Source: DATBJJ01 sp963750915 (GTDB taxonomy: Bacteria; Acidobacteriota; Vicinamibacteria; Vicinamibacterales; 2-12-FULL-66-21). From it: 64,000 bases of DNA. The position numbers and the translations under genes are program-made. Shown here piece by piece: positions 1 through 7,833 of the stretch. The DNA is taken from the NCBI GenBank assembly GCA_963750915.1, contig CAVVSF010000009.1:841011-905010 (forward strand), given 5' to 3'. How positions within the stretch are numbered: position 1 is the stretch's first letter; every line of letters begins with the position of its first letter. The notes beneath the pieces were generated by a model. It saw only the letters and a program-made list of their open reading frames with translations. It searched no databases and was not told where the DNA came from.

Positions 1-77
1 AGCTGAAGAGCGTCGACCTGACGGTCTCGCTCGAGTCGCTGTCGTTTTTCCTGGCGCAAGGAGAGGCCGATGGCTAA
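1..77 (+). CDS. C-terminal end of an unidentified protein (partial)
   Basis: The only open + frame running into moaC starts at base 3 and ends in a TAA at 75-77. It encodes a short tail (…LSFFLAQGEADG). Its stop overlaps the moaC ATG by 8 bases, so it is probably the upstream member of a moaC operon, perhaps another molybdopterin-cofactor or metabolic gene. About 24 residues are visible, too few to assign a family. The call rests only on frame, overlap and direction. Confidence 0.5.
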   Translation, partial: LKSVDLTVSLESLSFFLAQGEADG

Positions 78-576
78 ACGGCGGTCGCCGCGGCTGTCGC
101 ACGTCGATCGGAAAGGCGCGGTCCGCATGGTGGACGTTTCGGCGAAGCCGGCGACCGCGCGGGAGGCCGTCGCCCGCGGCCGGATCAGCATGTCGCCGGC
201 GGCGCTGCGGCTGGTGCGGGCCGGGAGCCTGAAGAAGGGGGATCCGCTGCAGACGGCGCGGCTGGCCGGCATCATGGCGGCGAAGCAGACCTCGGCGCTG
301 ATCCCGCTGTGCCATCCGCTGCCGCTCAGCCACGTCGACGTCGTCCTGACGCCGGACCGCCGCGGCTACGTGATCGAGAGCCGCGTCCGCACGACCGATC
401 GGACCGGCGTCGAGATGGAAGCGCTGACCGCCGTCGCCGTCGCGGCGCTGACCATTTACGACATGGTGAAGGCGGTCGATCGCACGATGACGATTTGCGA
501 GATCGCGGTGGCCGAGAAGCGCGGCGGCGCCAGCGGCGACTACGTCCGCGGCGGCCGGCGTCGGCCCGGGCGGTGA
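70..576 (+). CDS. moaC: Cyclic pyranopterin monophosphate synthase MoaC
   Basis: MoaC acts in the cytoplasm in molybdenum-cofactor synthesis, turning the MoaA product 3',8-cyclo-GTP into cyclic pyranopterin monophosphate. The 168-aa length fits the family. Visible signatures are RMVDVSAKPATAREAVA near the N-terminus, the active-site stretch LIPLCHPLPLSHVDV around residues 77-91, GVEMEALTAVAVAALTIYDM around 115-134, and the KAVDR motif after it. The ATG at 70 overlaps the upstream frame by 8 bases and is preceded by a good AAGGAGAG ribosome site. The last ~15 residues are Arg/Gly-rich and probably a disordered tail. No other moa gene is seen in the window. Assignment is secure. Confidence 0.95.
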   Translation: MAKRRSPRLSHVDRKGAVRMVDVSAKPATAREAVARGRISMSPAALRLVRAGSLKKGDPLQTARLAGIMAAKQTSALIPLCHPLPLSHVDVVLTPDRRGYVIESRVRTTDRTGVEMEALTAVAVAALTIYDMVKAVDRTMTICEIAVAEKRGGASGDYVRGGRRRPGR

Positions 577-592
577 ACCGCATCCCGCGCGC

Positions 593-1570
593 GTGAACAT
601 CCTCATCTGCATTCACAGCCCGGTCGCGATGTGGACGGTGCCGCCGGCGGCTGTGGCGCGGCTGCGGGCAGAGTTTCCGGCCCACACGTTCCAGCACGCG
701 ACCGACGACGCCGGCTGCCTCGACATGATCGCGGGCGCCGAGATCGCGTTCATGGGACAGATCAGCCCGGCGCAGCTGGCGGCGGCGACGCGGCTGCGGT
801 GGATTCACAGCCCGGCGGCCGGCATCGGCGGGATGTTGTTTCCGGCGATGCTGGCGAGCCCGGTCACGTTGACGAACTCGCGCGGTATGTCCGCGGCGAC
901 GATCTCCGAGCACGTACTGGCCGTGACGCTCGCGTTCTTCCGGCGGCTGCCGCAGGCTTTCCGGAGCCAGGCGGCGAAGGACTGGGCGCAGGACGCGATC
1001 GGCGCCGCCGGCAATCGGACCGTCGCCGGTTCGCGCGTGCTGATCGTCGGGCTCGGATCGATCGGCGGCGCCACGGCGCGTCGATTCGCATCGCTCGGCG
1101 CGGTCGTCACCGGCGTGCGCCGCGCGGCGAGCGAGCCGGCGGAGGGCGTCCGCGCGATGCATCCACCCGACGCGCTCCTCGATCTCCTGCCCGATGCCGA
1201 TGTCGTCGTCGTCTCGGCGCCGCACACGTCCTCGACGCGAGGCCTCATCGGCCGGCGCGAGCTCGCGGCGATGACTCGCGACGCAATCCTCGTCAACGTC
1301 AGCCGCGGGCAGCTTGTGGACGAGGCCGCCCTCGTCGACGCGCTCCGGAGCGGCGCCATCGCCGGCGCGGCGCTCGACGTCTTCCAGGACGAGCCGCTTC
1401 CGCCCGAGCATCCGCTCTGGACGCTGCCCAACGCGCTCATCACTCCACACACGGCCGGATTTCGCCGCGATCACTGGGACGCCGCGATCGATCTCTTCGC
1501 CGACAACCTCCGCCGGTTCGAGCGCGGCGAGACGCTCATCAACCTCGTCGACAAGCACGCGGGGTATTAG
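593..1570 (+). CDS. D-2-hydroxyacid dehydrogenase (NAD(P)-dependent)
   Basis: A 325-aa cytoplasmic oxidoreductase of the D-isomer-specific 2-hydroxyacid dehydrogenase family, which reduces 2-oxoacids such as glyoxylate, hydroxypyruvate or phenylpyruvate. The Rossmann motif VGLGSIGG lies near residue 150. The family signature NVSRGQLVDEAALVDAL follows near 236, with the catalytic-site region PLPPEHPLWTLPNALITPHT near 273. The GTG start at 593 lies 17 bases after moaC and gives the expected N-terminus (MNILICIHSP). The substrate cannot be read from the sequence. It resembles GhrA-type enzymes more than SerA, because there is no C-terminal ACT domain. Confidence 0.88.
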   Translation: MNILICIHSPVAMWTVPPAAVARLRAEFPAHTFQHATDDAGCLDMIAGAEIAFMGQISPAQLAAATRLRWIHSPAAGIGGMLFPAMLASPVTLTNSRGMSAATISEHVLAVTLAFFRRLPQAFRSQAAKDWAQDAIGAAGNRTVAGSRVLIVGLGSIGGATARRFASLGAVVTGVRRAASEPAEGVRAMHPPDALLDLLPDADVVVVSAPHTSSTRGLIGRRELAAMTRDAILVNVSRGQLVDEAALVDALRSGAIAGAALDVFQDEPLPPEHPLWTLPNALITPHTAGFRRDHWDAAIDLFADNLRRFERGETLINLVDKHAGY

Positions 1571-1575
1571 GTTCC

Positions 1576-1603
1576 GGGGCTCGGGGCTCGGGGCTCGGGG
1601 CTC
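1576..1603. repeat. Four tandem copies of GGGGCTC
   Basis: Directly after the dehydrogenase stop there are four exact head-to-tail copies of the 7-mer GGGGCTC (1576, 1583, 1590, 1597). The tract then degrades into GGCTCCCGCTC. It lies in a 178-bp gap that is otherwise filled with repeats. Confidence 0.85.
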
Positions 1604-1623
1604 GGCTCCCGCTCGGTACGTAG

Positions 1624-1666
1624 GGCGGGGCTTCAGCCTCGCCGCGCCGCGGAGCTGAAGCTCCGC
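1624..1666. repeat. Paired GC-rich palindromes (dispersed family)
   Basis: Two adjacent inverted repeats: 1624-1643 (arms GGCGGGGCT/AGCCTCGCC, one mismatch) and 1649-1666 (perfect arms GCGGAGCT/AGCTCCGC, 2-nt loop). The second has the same arms as two hairpins at 3621-3638 and 3676-3693, so it belongs to a dispersed intergenic family. It could act as a terminator or as a REP-like element. No T-run follows. Confidence 0.75.
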
Positions 1667-1678
1667 GCCACGACGGGA

Positions 1679-1735
1679 CCGGACAGACCGGACAACCGGA
1701 CAACCGGGCGACCGGACAACCGCCCAACCGGACAC
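1679..1735. repeat. 8-bp tandem array (CCGGACAA-type) abutting a promoter
   Basis: Seven consecutive units of about 8 bp with consensus CCGGACAA (one unit is 9 bp; variants CCGGGCGA, CCGCCCAA and CCGGACAC). The array ends one base before the TATAAT of the acyl-CoA synthetase promoter, so it occupies the expected -35 and spacer region. Confidence 0.8.
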
Positions 1736-1736
1736 G

Positions 1737-1742
1737 TATAAT
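1737..1742 (+). promoter_or_regulatory. -10 element TATAAT of a likely leaderless promoter
   Basis: A consensus TATAAT ends six bases (all C) before the GTG at 1749. This spacing puts the expected transcription start on the start codon. No clear -35 is visible, because that region is the 8-bp tandem array. Confidence 0.65.
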
Positions 1743-1748
1743 CCCCCC

Positions 1749-3590
1749 GTGCCTGCGTTGCCAGCCTCGGTAGCCGAGCCGGACGTGATGCTTGCGACCA
1801 TCGCGGACCTGCCGTTCCATGCGATGGGCCGGTTTCCGAAGGACCGCGTCATCGGCCGGTGCCGCAACGGCGGCGTCGATTACCTGTCGAGCAAGGAGTT
1901 CTTCGAGCGCATCCGCGACGTATCGCTGGGCTTGACGGCGCTCGGCATCGGCGCCGGCGATCGTGTCGTGCTCCTGGCAGAGAGCCGGCCGGAATGGTTG
2001 ATTGCGGACCTGGCCATCCTGACGGCCGGCGGCGTCACCGTGCCGATCTATTCGACGCTGCCAGCGCAGCAGGCGCGCTACATCCTGAACGACGCCGGCG
2101 CCAGGGCGGCGATCGTCTCGACTCGCGAGCAGCTCGAAAAGATTCAGAAGGTCCGCCACCAGCTGCCGAATCTTGCTGCCGTCGTCCTGATCGAAGGCTG
2201 GACCGAGCAGGACAGTCCCTCGGTGATGTCGTTCGAGGCGCTGGAGGCGCGCGGCCACGCGCGCATGACGGCGGAGTGGGGATCCGGCCGCGAGTATCGT
2301 GAAGCGGCGCGACAGATCTCGCCGGATCGGCTCGCCACGATCATCTACACCTCGGGGACGACGGGCGAGCCGAAGGGCGTGATGCTCTCGCACGCCAACC
2401 TCGTCTCGAACCTGATCGGCGGCGCCGACGCCCTGCAGCTGTCGCAGGCGGACGTCGCGCTGTCTTTCCTGCCGCTCAGTCACGCGTTCGAGCGGATGGT
2501 GGCCTACATCTACCTGTTCTCCGGCGTCACCGTCGCCTTCGCCGAGTCGCTCGATACGCTGGCCCGCGACATCGGCGGCGTGCGGCCGACGCTCCTGACC
2601 GGGGTGCCGCGGGTGTTCGAGAAACTGCACGCGCGGATCATGGAGAAGGGGCGGGCCGAGCCGGGGATCAAAGCCGCGATCTTCCGCTGGGCGGTGCACG
2701 CCGGCGAGGCGCGCGGCCATGCCGAACTGCGCGGCCGCTCCGCCGGCCTGATCGCCCGGCTCCAGGCAAAGCTCGCCGACCGGCTCGTCTTCCGCAAGAT
2801 CCGCCAGAACCTCGGCGATCGCGTCCGCTACCTCGTCTCGGGCAGCGCGCCGCTGTCGATGGACATCGCCGAGTTCTTCCAGGGCGTCGGCCTGCCGATC
2901 ATCGAGGGCTACGGCCTGACCGAGACGTCGCCGATCCTGACGGTGAACCCGCCCGACGCGCCGCGCGTCGGCACCGTCGGAAAAGCGCTTCCCGGCGTCG
3001 AGCTGCGGATCGCGGACGATGGCGAGATTCTCGCCCGCGGTCCGAACATCATGGCCGGCTACTACAACAAGCCCGAGGCGTCGGCCGACGCTCTCAAGGA
3101 CGGCTGGTTCCACACCGGCGACATCGGCACCATCGACGAGCACGGCTACCTGACGATCACCGATCGCAAGAAGGATCTCATCGTCACCGCCGGCGGCAAG
3201 AAGATCGCGCCGCAGCCGATCGAGGCGGTGCTGAAGCGGAACCCGCTGGTGTCGGAGGCGGTGCTGCTCGGCGACCGCCAGAAGTTCGCCGCGGTGTTGA
3301 TCGTGCCGGCGATGCCGGCGCTGCAGCAGCGCCTCTCCGAGCTCGGCAAGCCGCCCGTGACGCAAAAAGACGTCGCCGATCGCGCCGACGTCCTCGGCCT
3401 CTATGGCGAGATCGTCGACGCGCTGAACCGCGAGCTGGCGCAGTTCGAGCGGATCAAGAAGATCGCCATCCTGCCCGTCGAGTTCAGCGTCGAGACGGGG
3501 GAGCTGACGCCGACGCTGAAAGTGAAGCGCAAGGTCGTCGCGGAACGGCATCGCGACGTCATCGACCGCATCTACCGCGACGACAACTGA
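1749..3590 (+). CDS. Long-chain acyl-CoA synthetase (AMP-forming, FadD15-like)
   Basis: A 613-aa ANL-superfamily enzyme that activates fatty acids to acyl-CoA through an acyl-adenylate. The AMP-binding P-loop IIYTSGTTGEPKGVMLSHAN lies near residue 198, the A5 motif EGYGLTETSP near 383, and A8 (GWFHTGDIGTIDEHGYLTI followed by DRKKDLIVTAGGKKIAPQP) near 450-480. The overall form matches the FadD15/FACL bacterial subgroup (about 600 aa). The GTG start at 1749 is supported by TATAAT ending six bases upstream. The gene is single and faces lepB across a palindrome-rich gap. The exact chain length used cannot be read. Probably peripheral to the inner membrane. Confidence 0.93.
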   Translation: MPALPASVAEPDVMLATIADLPFHAMGRFPKDRVIGRCRNGGVDYLSSKEFFERIRDVSLGLTALGIGAGDRVVLLAESRPEWLIADLAILTAGGVTVPIYSTLPAQQARYILNDAGARAAIVSTREQLEKIQKVRHQLPNLAAVVLIEGWTEQDSPSVMSFEALEARGHARMTAEWGSGREYREAARQISPDRLATIIYTSGTTGEPKGVMLSHANLVSNLIGGADALQLSQADVALSFLPLSHAFERMVAYIYLFSGVTVAFAESLDTLARDIGGVRPTLLTGVPRVFEKLHARIMEKGRAEPGIKAAIFRWAVHAGEARGHAELRGRSAGLIARLQAKLADRLVFRKIRQNLGDRVRYLVSGSAPLSMDIAEFFQGVGLPIIEGYGLTETSPILTVNPPDAPRVGTVGKALPGVELRIADDGEILARGPNIMAGYYNKPEASADALKDGWFHTGDIGTIDEHGYLTITDRKKDLIVTAGGKKIAPQPIEAVLKRNPLVSEAVLLGDRQKFAAVLIVPAMPALQQRLSELGKPPVTQKDVADRADVLGLYGEIVDALNRELAQFERIKKIAILPVEFSVETGELTPTLKVKRKVVAERHRDVIDRIYRDDN

Positions 3591-3620
3591 GGGGAGTTTG
3601 GGTGGGGTGGCGGAGTTGCG

Positions 3621-3693
3621 GCGGAGCTGAAGCTCCGCCCTACGTACGCCGGTAACGTAACGCGGAGTACGTAGCGCGGAGCTTTAGCTCCGC
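3621..3693. repeat. Two GCGGAGCT…AGCTCCGC hairpins between convergent genes
   Basis: Hairpins at 3621-3638 (loop GA) and 3676-3693 (loop TT) share identical 8-bp arms with the one at 1649-1666. Between them is a TACGTAC-rich stretch. They sit in the 114-bp gap between the convergent acyl-CoA synthetase and lepB genes, so they may serve as a bidirectional terminator. The repeated arms point to a mobile or REP-like family. Confidence 0.75.
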
Positions 3694-3704
3694 GATTCCG
3701 CGAT

Positions 3705-4439
3705 CTAAAACAGCCGCGCGTGCGGCAGCGGCCACCACCGCAGCTGGACCTTGCCGATGATGTACTTCTTCGGCACCCAGCGCCAGTGACGGCTGTCGGA
3801 GCTGTTGTTGCGGTGATCGCCCATCACGAAGTACATCCCCTCGGGCACGACTTCGGGGCCCCAGTCCTCGTGGCTGCGATACTCGCTCGGCACGTATTCG
3901 TCGTTGATCGGGATGTCGTTGCGGTAGACCCGGCCGCCGACGATCCGCACCTGGTCGCTTTCCTTGGCGATGACCCGCTTGACGAACGACTTCTCCGGGT
4001 TGAGCGGGTAGTAGAGCATGACGATGTCGCCGATCTGCGGATCCTCGAAGAACTTGTAGGACGCCTTGTTGACGATCAGGCGATCCTGATCCGCAAGCGT
4101 CGGCGCCATGCTCTGTCCTTCGACCCGCGCGACCTGGAAGCCGAACGTGACGATCAGCGTCGCATAGACCGCGGCCGAGGCCAGCGTCTTCAGCCAGGCG
4201 ACGACTTCTTCCGCGACCCGGCCGGCGACCGTCGGCCCTTCCTGTTGTGACGCAATGGCCGGCACGTGCTGGACCATCGGCGCCAGCACCGGCAGCGCCG
4301 CGAGCTCGGTGCTCGGGGGCGGCGGTTCGTGAGGCGGCGGCGCCGGCGGCTCCGGAATGCGGAAATCGGCCTCGTTGATCCGGAAGCTGTCGGCGTCCGG
4401 CGAGGGCGGGGGCTTGTAGGGATCGTACGGATCGTTCAT
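3705..4439 (-). CDS. lepB: Signal peptidase I with a proline-rich N-terminal extension
   Basis: An inner-membrane serine protease that removes Sec/Tat signal peptides. The catalytic serine is in VEGQSMAPTL (about S110) and the general-base lysine in SFVKRVIAKE (about K154). Box E, GDHRNNSSDSR, is near 208. One membrane segment (about 85-104) precedes the catalytic domain. Unusually, about 75 mostly proline-rich residues (PEPPAPPPHEPPPPS and others) come before it, predicted cytoplasmic. The ATG overlaps the stop of lytT by 4 bases, so lytS-lytT-lepB form one operon. The function is secure; the role of the extension is unknown. Confidence 0.95.
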   Translation of the reverse strand: MNDPYDPYKPPPSPDADSFRINEADFRIPEPPAPPPHEPPPPSTELAALPVLAPMVQHVPAIASQQEGPTVAGRVAEEVVAWLKTLASAAVYATLIVTFGFQVARVEGQSMAPTLADQDRLIVNKASYKFFEDPQIGDIVMLYYPLNPEKSFVKRVIAKESDQVRIVGGRVYRNDIPINDEYVPSEYRSHEDWGPEVVPEGMYFVMGDHRNNSSDSRHWRWVPKKYIIGKVQLRWWPLPHARLF

Positions 4440-5230
4440 AGCTTCAGATACTCACGCAGACGCTTCGTCTGCGACCGGCTGACGGGAATCTCGCTCCCTT
4501 TCGCGTCCTTCATCTTCAGGATGAAGTTGCGGCTGAACCACGGGACGATCTCGCGAATCTTGTTGATATTCACGAGGTGCGACCGGTGCACTCGCCAGAA
4601 TACCTCAGGGTCGAGCCTGGCCTGCAATTCATCCAGTGTCCGATAGTTAGACGTTCCTGACAAGCTGTTCGTTACCACCGTTATAACGTCGTCTTCGACC
4701 GAGGCGTGGACGACCTCGTCGGCGTGGATCAGCAGGAAGCGGTCCGCGACCTTGACCGCGAGCTGCTCGCGCCGGCCCTGCCGCTCTCCGAGCAGCTGCA
4801 GCACACGGTCGAGGTTGCTGGGACCATTGCCGGGACCACGGTGGGCCTGCATCCGCCGGCGCACCTTGTCGATCGCCGTCGTGAGCCGAGTCACCTCCAC
4901 TGGCTTGAGCAGATAGTCGACCGCGTTGACGTCGAACGCCTCGATCGCGTGGCGGTCGTAGGCGGTGACGAACACCAGGTGCGAGTCCGAGGGCCCGGCC
5001 AGCAGCCGCCGCGCCACTTCGAAGCCGGTCAGCCCCGGCATCTGGACGTCCAGCATCACGAGATCGGGGTTGTGCTCGGCGATCAGCCGCAGCGCTTCGG
5101 GGCCGTCCTCGGCCTGCGCGACGATCTCGATCCCGGGAATCTGCTCGAGGAGAAAGCACAACTCCTCGCGGGCCAGCTGCTCGTCGTCGACAACGACGGC
5201 GCGGAGCATCTCGCTTTCAGCGCCGTTCAT
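4436..5230 (-). CDS. LytTR-family response regulator
   Basis: A 264-aa two-component regulator. The receiver domain (about 10-130) has acidic D15/D16, the phosphoacceptor D61 in VMLDVQMPG, T89 and K109 (YLLKPV). The C-terminal LytTR DNA-binding domain spans about 160-264 (VKVADRFLLIHADEVVHA, then FWRVHRSHLVNINKI and SRSQTKRLREYL). It overlaps the sensor kinase gene upstream and lepB downstream by 4 bp each. The partner kinase is therefore the LytS-like protein. In other bacteria such pairs control murein hydrolases, export or peptide signalling. Here the linked output gene is signal peptidase. Specific targets are not known. Confidence 0.93.
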   Translation of the reverse strand: MNGAESEMLRAVVVDDEQLAREELCFLLEQIPGIEIVAQAEDGPEALRLIAEHNPDLVMLDVQMPGLTGFEVARRLLAGPSDSHLVFVTAYDRHAIEAFDVNAVDYLLKPVEVTRLTTAIDKVRRRMQAHRGPGNGPSNLDRVLQLLGERQGRREQLAVKVADRFLLIHADEVVHASVEDDVITVVTNSLSGTSNYRTLDELQARLDPEVFWRVHRSHLVNINKIREIVPWFSRNFILKMKDAKGSEIPVSRSQTKRLREYLKL

Positions 5231-6543
5231 GCCGAGATCCTCGTCGGGACGACCAGTTCCGGGATGACGATCCGGGCACAGGTACCTTCCCCGGGTACGC
5301 TGTCGAGCTGGAGCTGGTAGTTGGTGCCGTAGATCACGCGAAGACGCTCGTTGACATTCTTGAGGCCGATGCCGCTGCCCGACTCCGTCCCGGTCAGGCT
5401 GCGGGTGACGCCGACGCCGTTGTCGATGATGTCGATGATGGTGTGGCCGTCGCGGCGGCTGCTGCGGATTTCGATCCGGCCCTCGCCGATCTTCGGCGAC
5501 AGCCCGTGCTTGATCGAGTTCTCGACCAGCGGCTGCAGCAGCATGCTCGGCACGACCACATCCAGCGTGCCGGGGTCGATCGCCTTTTCAATCATCAACT
5601 TCGGCCCGAAGCGCACGGCTTCGATGTCGAGATACTCGTCGATCGCTTCGAGCTCTTCCCGCAGCGTGACGAAGTGCTCCTGGGCGCGGAGCAGCCGCCG
5701 CAGCAGCCCCGACAGCTTCACGATCAGGGTCCGCGCGGTTTCCGGCTGCGACCGGATCAGCGACGAAATCGACGTCAGCGTGTTGAACAGGAAGTGCGGG
5801 TTGATCTGGTTCGCCAGCGCCTGCACCCGCGCCGCCATCAACAGCTTCTCCTGTTCCTGCAGCCGATGCTCGATCCGGGCGCTGTTCCAGATCTTGATCG
5901 GGATCGCGACGCACAGCACCGTCGTCAGGATGACGAGGCCGAGGAACCAGGGTGTCGGCGGCACGTGGTAGAAGATGTGCGGCCAGCGCTGGCCGATGAA
6001 GTTGCGCAGGAGCTCGAGGCTGATCGGCGCCGCGAGCATCAGCACCACCCAGTCGATCTGCATCCGCCGCACGAGCCGCCAGACGTAGCGGTGCAGGTCG
6101 GTGAAGAACAGCGGCGAGAAGTGCCAGATGGCTTCCTTCGGGCAGATCTCGCGCAGGCCGCCGCCGGCGAAGCCGCAGCCAATCGCGAACGGCACGGCGA
6201 TCCACTCACCGGCGATGAGGGCCGGGGTCGAGGTCATCGCCCCGACGATGGCGCCGGCATAGGGGCCCGCCAGCAGCCCGGCCAGGAACGCGCCCGATAG
6301 CGTCAGGTCGAAGGCCTCGTAGTCGAGGAGCAGCCGGGCGACGACGCCTGCCGTGAGCGGGACGCCGAGGCTCGCGGCGAACACCAGCCGTTCGGGCCAG
6401 TCGCGCTTCTCGGTCAGCAGAATCCGCCTGAACCATGGAAATCGCACGAGCATGGTCGACAGCACGGCGACGACCGCGAGCTTCACCATCAGGGTGAAGA
6501 GAAGAAACTGTTCGTCCGAGAGGATTCTGGTGCCGTGCGGCAT
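5227..6543 (-). CDS. LytS-like membrane sensor histidine kinase
   Basis: A 438-aa kinase with about six membrane segments in residues 10-225, including the glycine-rich 5TMR-LYT-type stretch GAFLAGLLAGPYAGAIVGAM. A His_kinase domain (phosphoacceptor in NQINPHFLFNTL, about residue 250) and a HATPase domain (LLQPLVENSIKHGLSP, then DNGVGV and GIGLKNVNERL) follow. The architecture matches LytS/YpdA kinases, which pair with LytTR regulators. The downstream regulator overlaps it by 4 bp. The signal is unknown; LytS homologues respond to envelope state or to small metabolites. The start was taken at the ATG giving an intact first membrane helix. Confidence 0.92.
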   Translation of the reverse strand: MPHGTRILSDEQFLLFTLMVKLAVVAVLSTMLVRFPWFRRILLTEKRDWPERLVFAASLGVPLTAGVVARLLLDYEAFDLTLSGAFLAGLLAGPYAGAIVGAMTSTPALIAGEWIAVPFAIGCGFAGGGLREICPKEAIWHFSPLFFTDLHRYVWRLVRRMQIDWVVLMLAAPISLELLRNFIGQRWPHIFYHVPPTPWFLGLVILTTVLCVAIPIKIWNSARIEHRLQEQEKLLMAARVQALANQINPHFLFNTLTSISSLIRSQPETARTLIVKLSGLLRRLLRAQEHFVTLREELEAIDEYLDIEAVRFGPKLMIEKAIDPGTLDVVVPSMLLQPLVENSIKHGLSPKIGEGRIEIRSSRRDGHTIIDIIDNGVGVTRSLTGTESGSGIGLKNVNERLRVIYGTNYQLQLDSVPGEGTCARIVIPELVVPTRISA

Positions 6544-6573
6544 GGGTGTGGCGCTGGGGCGCGCTCGACACGT

Positions 6574-6596
6574 AACTATAGCATTTCCTGATAGTT
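6574..6596. promoter_or_regulatory. Inverted repeat AACTAT-N11-ATAGTT in divergent promoter region
   Basis: A 6-bp inverted repeat lies in the 113-bp gap between divergently transcribed lytS and nuoI, about 30-55 bp upstream of the lytS start. Its minus strand also contains a TATAGT that could be a -10 for lytS. It might be an autoregulatory site, but it does not clearly match the direct-repeat LytTR box. Confidence 0.3.
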
Positions 6597-6644
6597 GGAC
6601 GGCCGGCCGCCGGTTTCCGTGTTCATTTTCGCTGGCCCAGCTGA

Positions 6645-6650
6645 TATGAT
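6645..6650 (+). promoter_or_regulatory. -10 element TATGAT before nuoI
   Basis: TATGAT ends six bases before the nuoI ATG at 6657, which would place the transcript start on or next to the start codon (leaderless). A weak TTCATT lies 17 bp upstream as a possible -35. Confidence 0.5.
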
Positions 6651-6656
6651 GCGGGC

Positions 6657-7085
6657 ATGATCCGTCCGTTCGTCATCGGGTTCGCGACCACCCTCAAGCA
6701 CTTCTTCAAGAAGAAGATCACGGTCAACTATCCGGACGAGAAGATTCCGGTCTTCCCGAAGTACCGCGGCAAGCAGGTGCTGATGCGGGACGAGAACGGC
6801 CTCGAGAAGTGCGTCGCCTGCGGCCTGTGCGCCGTCGCCTGCCCGGCCGATGCCATTTACCTCGAAGCGGCCGAGAACGACGGCACGGTCCAGGCCGGGC
6901 CGCGCTACGCCAAGGTCTACCAGATTCACAAGACCCGCTGCATCTTCTGCGGTTACTGCGAGGAAGCCTGCCCGGTGTCGGCGATCTTCATGGGCAAGGA
7001 CTACGAGCTCGCTGTCTACAGCAACAAGGACTTCATCTGGGACAAGCAGGACATGCTGGTCCCGGCGACGACGCAGAAGTCCTGA
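6657..7085 (+). CDS. nuoI: NADH-quinone oxidoreductase subunit I-like 2[4Fe-4S] protein
   Basis: A 142-aa ferredoxin-like subunit of complex I (peripheral arm, cytoplasmic face). It carries the two tetranuclear cluster motifs CVACGLCAVACPADAIYL (about 52-69) and CIFCGYCEEACPVSAIFMG (about 92-110). The N-terminus TTLKHFFKKKITVNYPDE is typical of NuoI, where it contacts the membrane arm. In most genomes nuoI sits within a nuo operon, but here no other nuo gene is in the neighbourhood, so it is a lone copy. It could also serve another quinone oxidoreductase or hydrogenase. The ATG is supported by the close -10 element. Confidence 0.88.
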   Translation: MIRPFVIGFATTLKHFFKKKITVNYPDEKIPVFPKYRGKQVLMRDENGLEKCVACGLCAVACPADAIYLEAAENDGTVQAGPRYAKVYQIHKTRCIFCGYCEEACPVSAIFMGKDYELAVYSNKDFIWDKQDMLVPATTQKS

Positions 7086-7143
7086 CCGGGGCGCGGCGGG
7101 CTTGCGGCCGCGGCGACCGGACGCGCTGGCTGGTTGATTCTCC

Positions 7144-7824
7144 GTGCAGTTTGGCGCTCTCGGCGACATCCACGGCGACTTCGAGAGTGCGAGGCGCATC
7201 GTCGCCCGCCACGCCGACGTTCCCTTCTGGCTCTGCGTCGGCGACGTGGCGGACGAAGAGGGCCGCTACCAGGGGCTCGGTTCCCGCGTCTACTGGATCA
7301 AGGGGAACAACGAGAACTTCGACGCGATCGCGGCTCGCGACTTTCCGGAGTCGCTGCATTTCCTCGACAACGGCCAGATGACGACGATTGACGGCCTGCG
7401 CGTGGCCGGGCTCGGCGGGACGTTTGCGCCGACTTGGTACGAGACTCCGTCGACGGCGCTGCCGCACCCGGTCAAGGGCACGGCCCGGGCCACCGCGCTT
7501 GCCGATAAACGGCGGCACTTCGTCCGGGAAGAAGTCGAGCGGCTGGCACGGATGAGCGGTATCGACGTACTGCTGACCCACGAGGCGGCGCGGCCGTACC
7601 GCGTCGGCGGCCGCGGCCCGGACGCCGGGAAAACGCCGATCAACGAGGTGCTGGCGGCGGCGCGGCCCCGGCTGCACCTCTTCGGACATCATCATGCGTT
7701 CACGGATCAGGAGCGGCAGGGCGTGCGCTCTATCGGCCTCGATCTCGTGTCGCAGTCGTATCTGCTCGTCGACGCCGCCACGCTGGCGGTGGAGGTCGTC
7801 GACGCCCGGCTGGCGAAAGGCTGA
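7144..7824 (+). CDS. Calcineurin-like metallophosphoesterase
   Basis: A 226-aa binuclear-metal phosphoesterase. Visible motifs are GDIHGDF (about 7-13), GDVADEEG (about 37), GNNEN (about 58), LLTHEAARPY (about 146) and FGHHHAF (about 180). These supply the Asp, His and Asn metal ligands of the fold. The substrate is unknown; the family covers phosphodiesters, phosphoproteins and nucleotides. The start is a GTG at 7144, because MPE domains begin almost at residue 1 and no upstream ATG is in frame. It lies 10 bases before the next gene and may be cotranscribed with it. Confidence 0.87.
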   Translation: MQFGALGDIHGDFESARRIVARHADVPFWLCVGDVADEEGRYQGLGSRVYWIKGNNENFDAIAARDFPESLHFLDNGQMTTIDGLRVAGLGGTFAPTWYETPSTALPHPVKGTARATALADKRRHFVREEVERLARMSGIDVLLTHEAARPYRVGGRGPDAGKTPINEVLAAARPRLHLFGHHHAFTDQERQGVRSIGLDLVSQSYLLVDAATLAVEVVDARLAKG

Positions 7825-7833
7825 CAGCGGTTC

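Noticed and set aside
326..1867. Long antisense open frames (here and at 1539-3551, 7846-9759, 16836-18950, 34094-37351 and others)
   Set aside because: They are Arg/Asp/Ala-rich mirror frames of clear genes, common in high-GC DNA, and show no family motif.
6574..6596. Firm LytTR-binding site
   Set aside because: LytTR boxes are direct repeats; this is a short inverted repeat, so it is kept only as a low-confidence feature.
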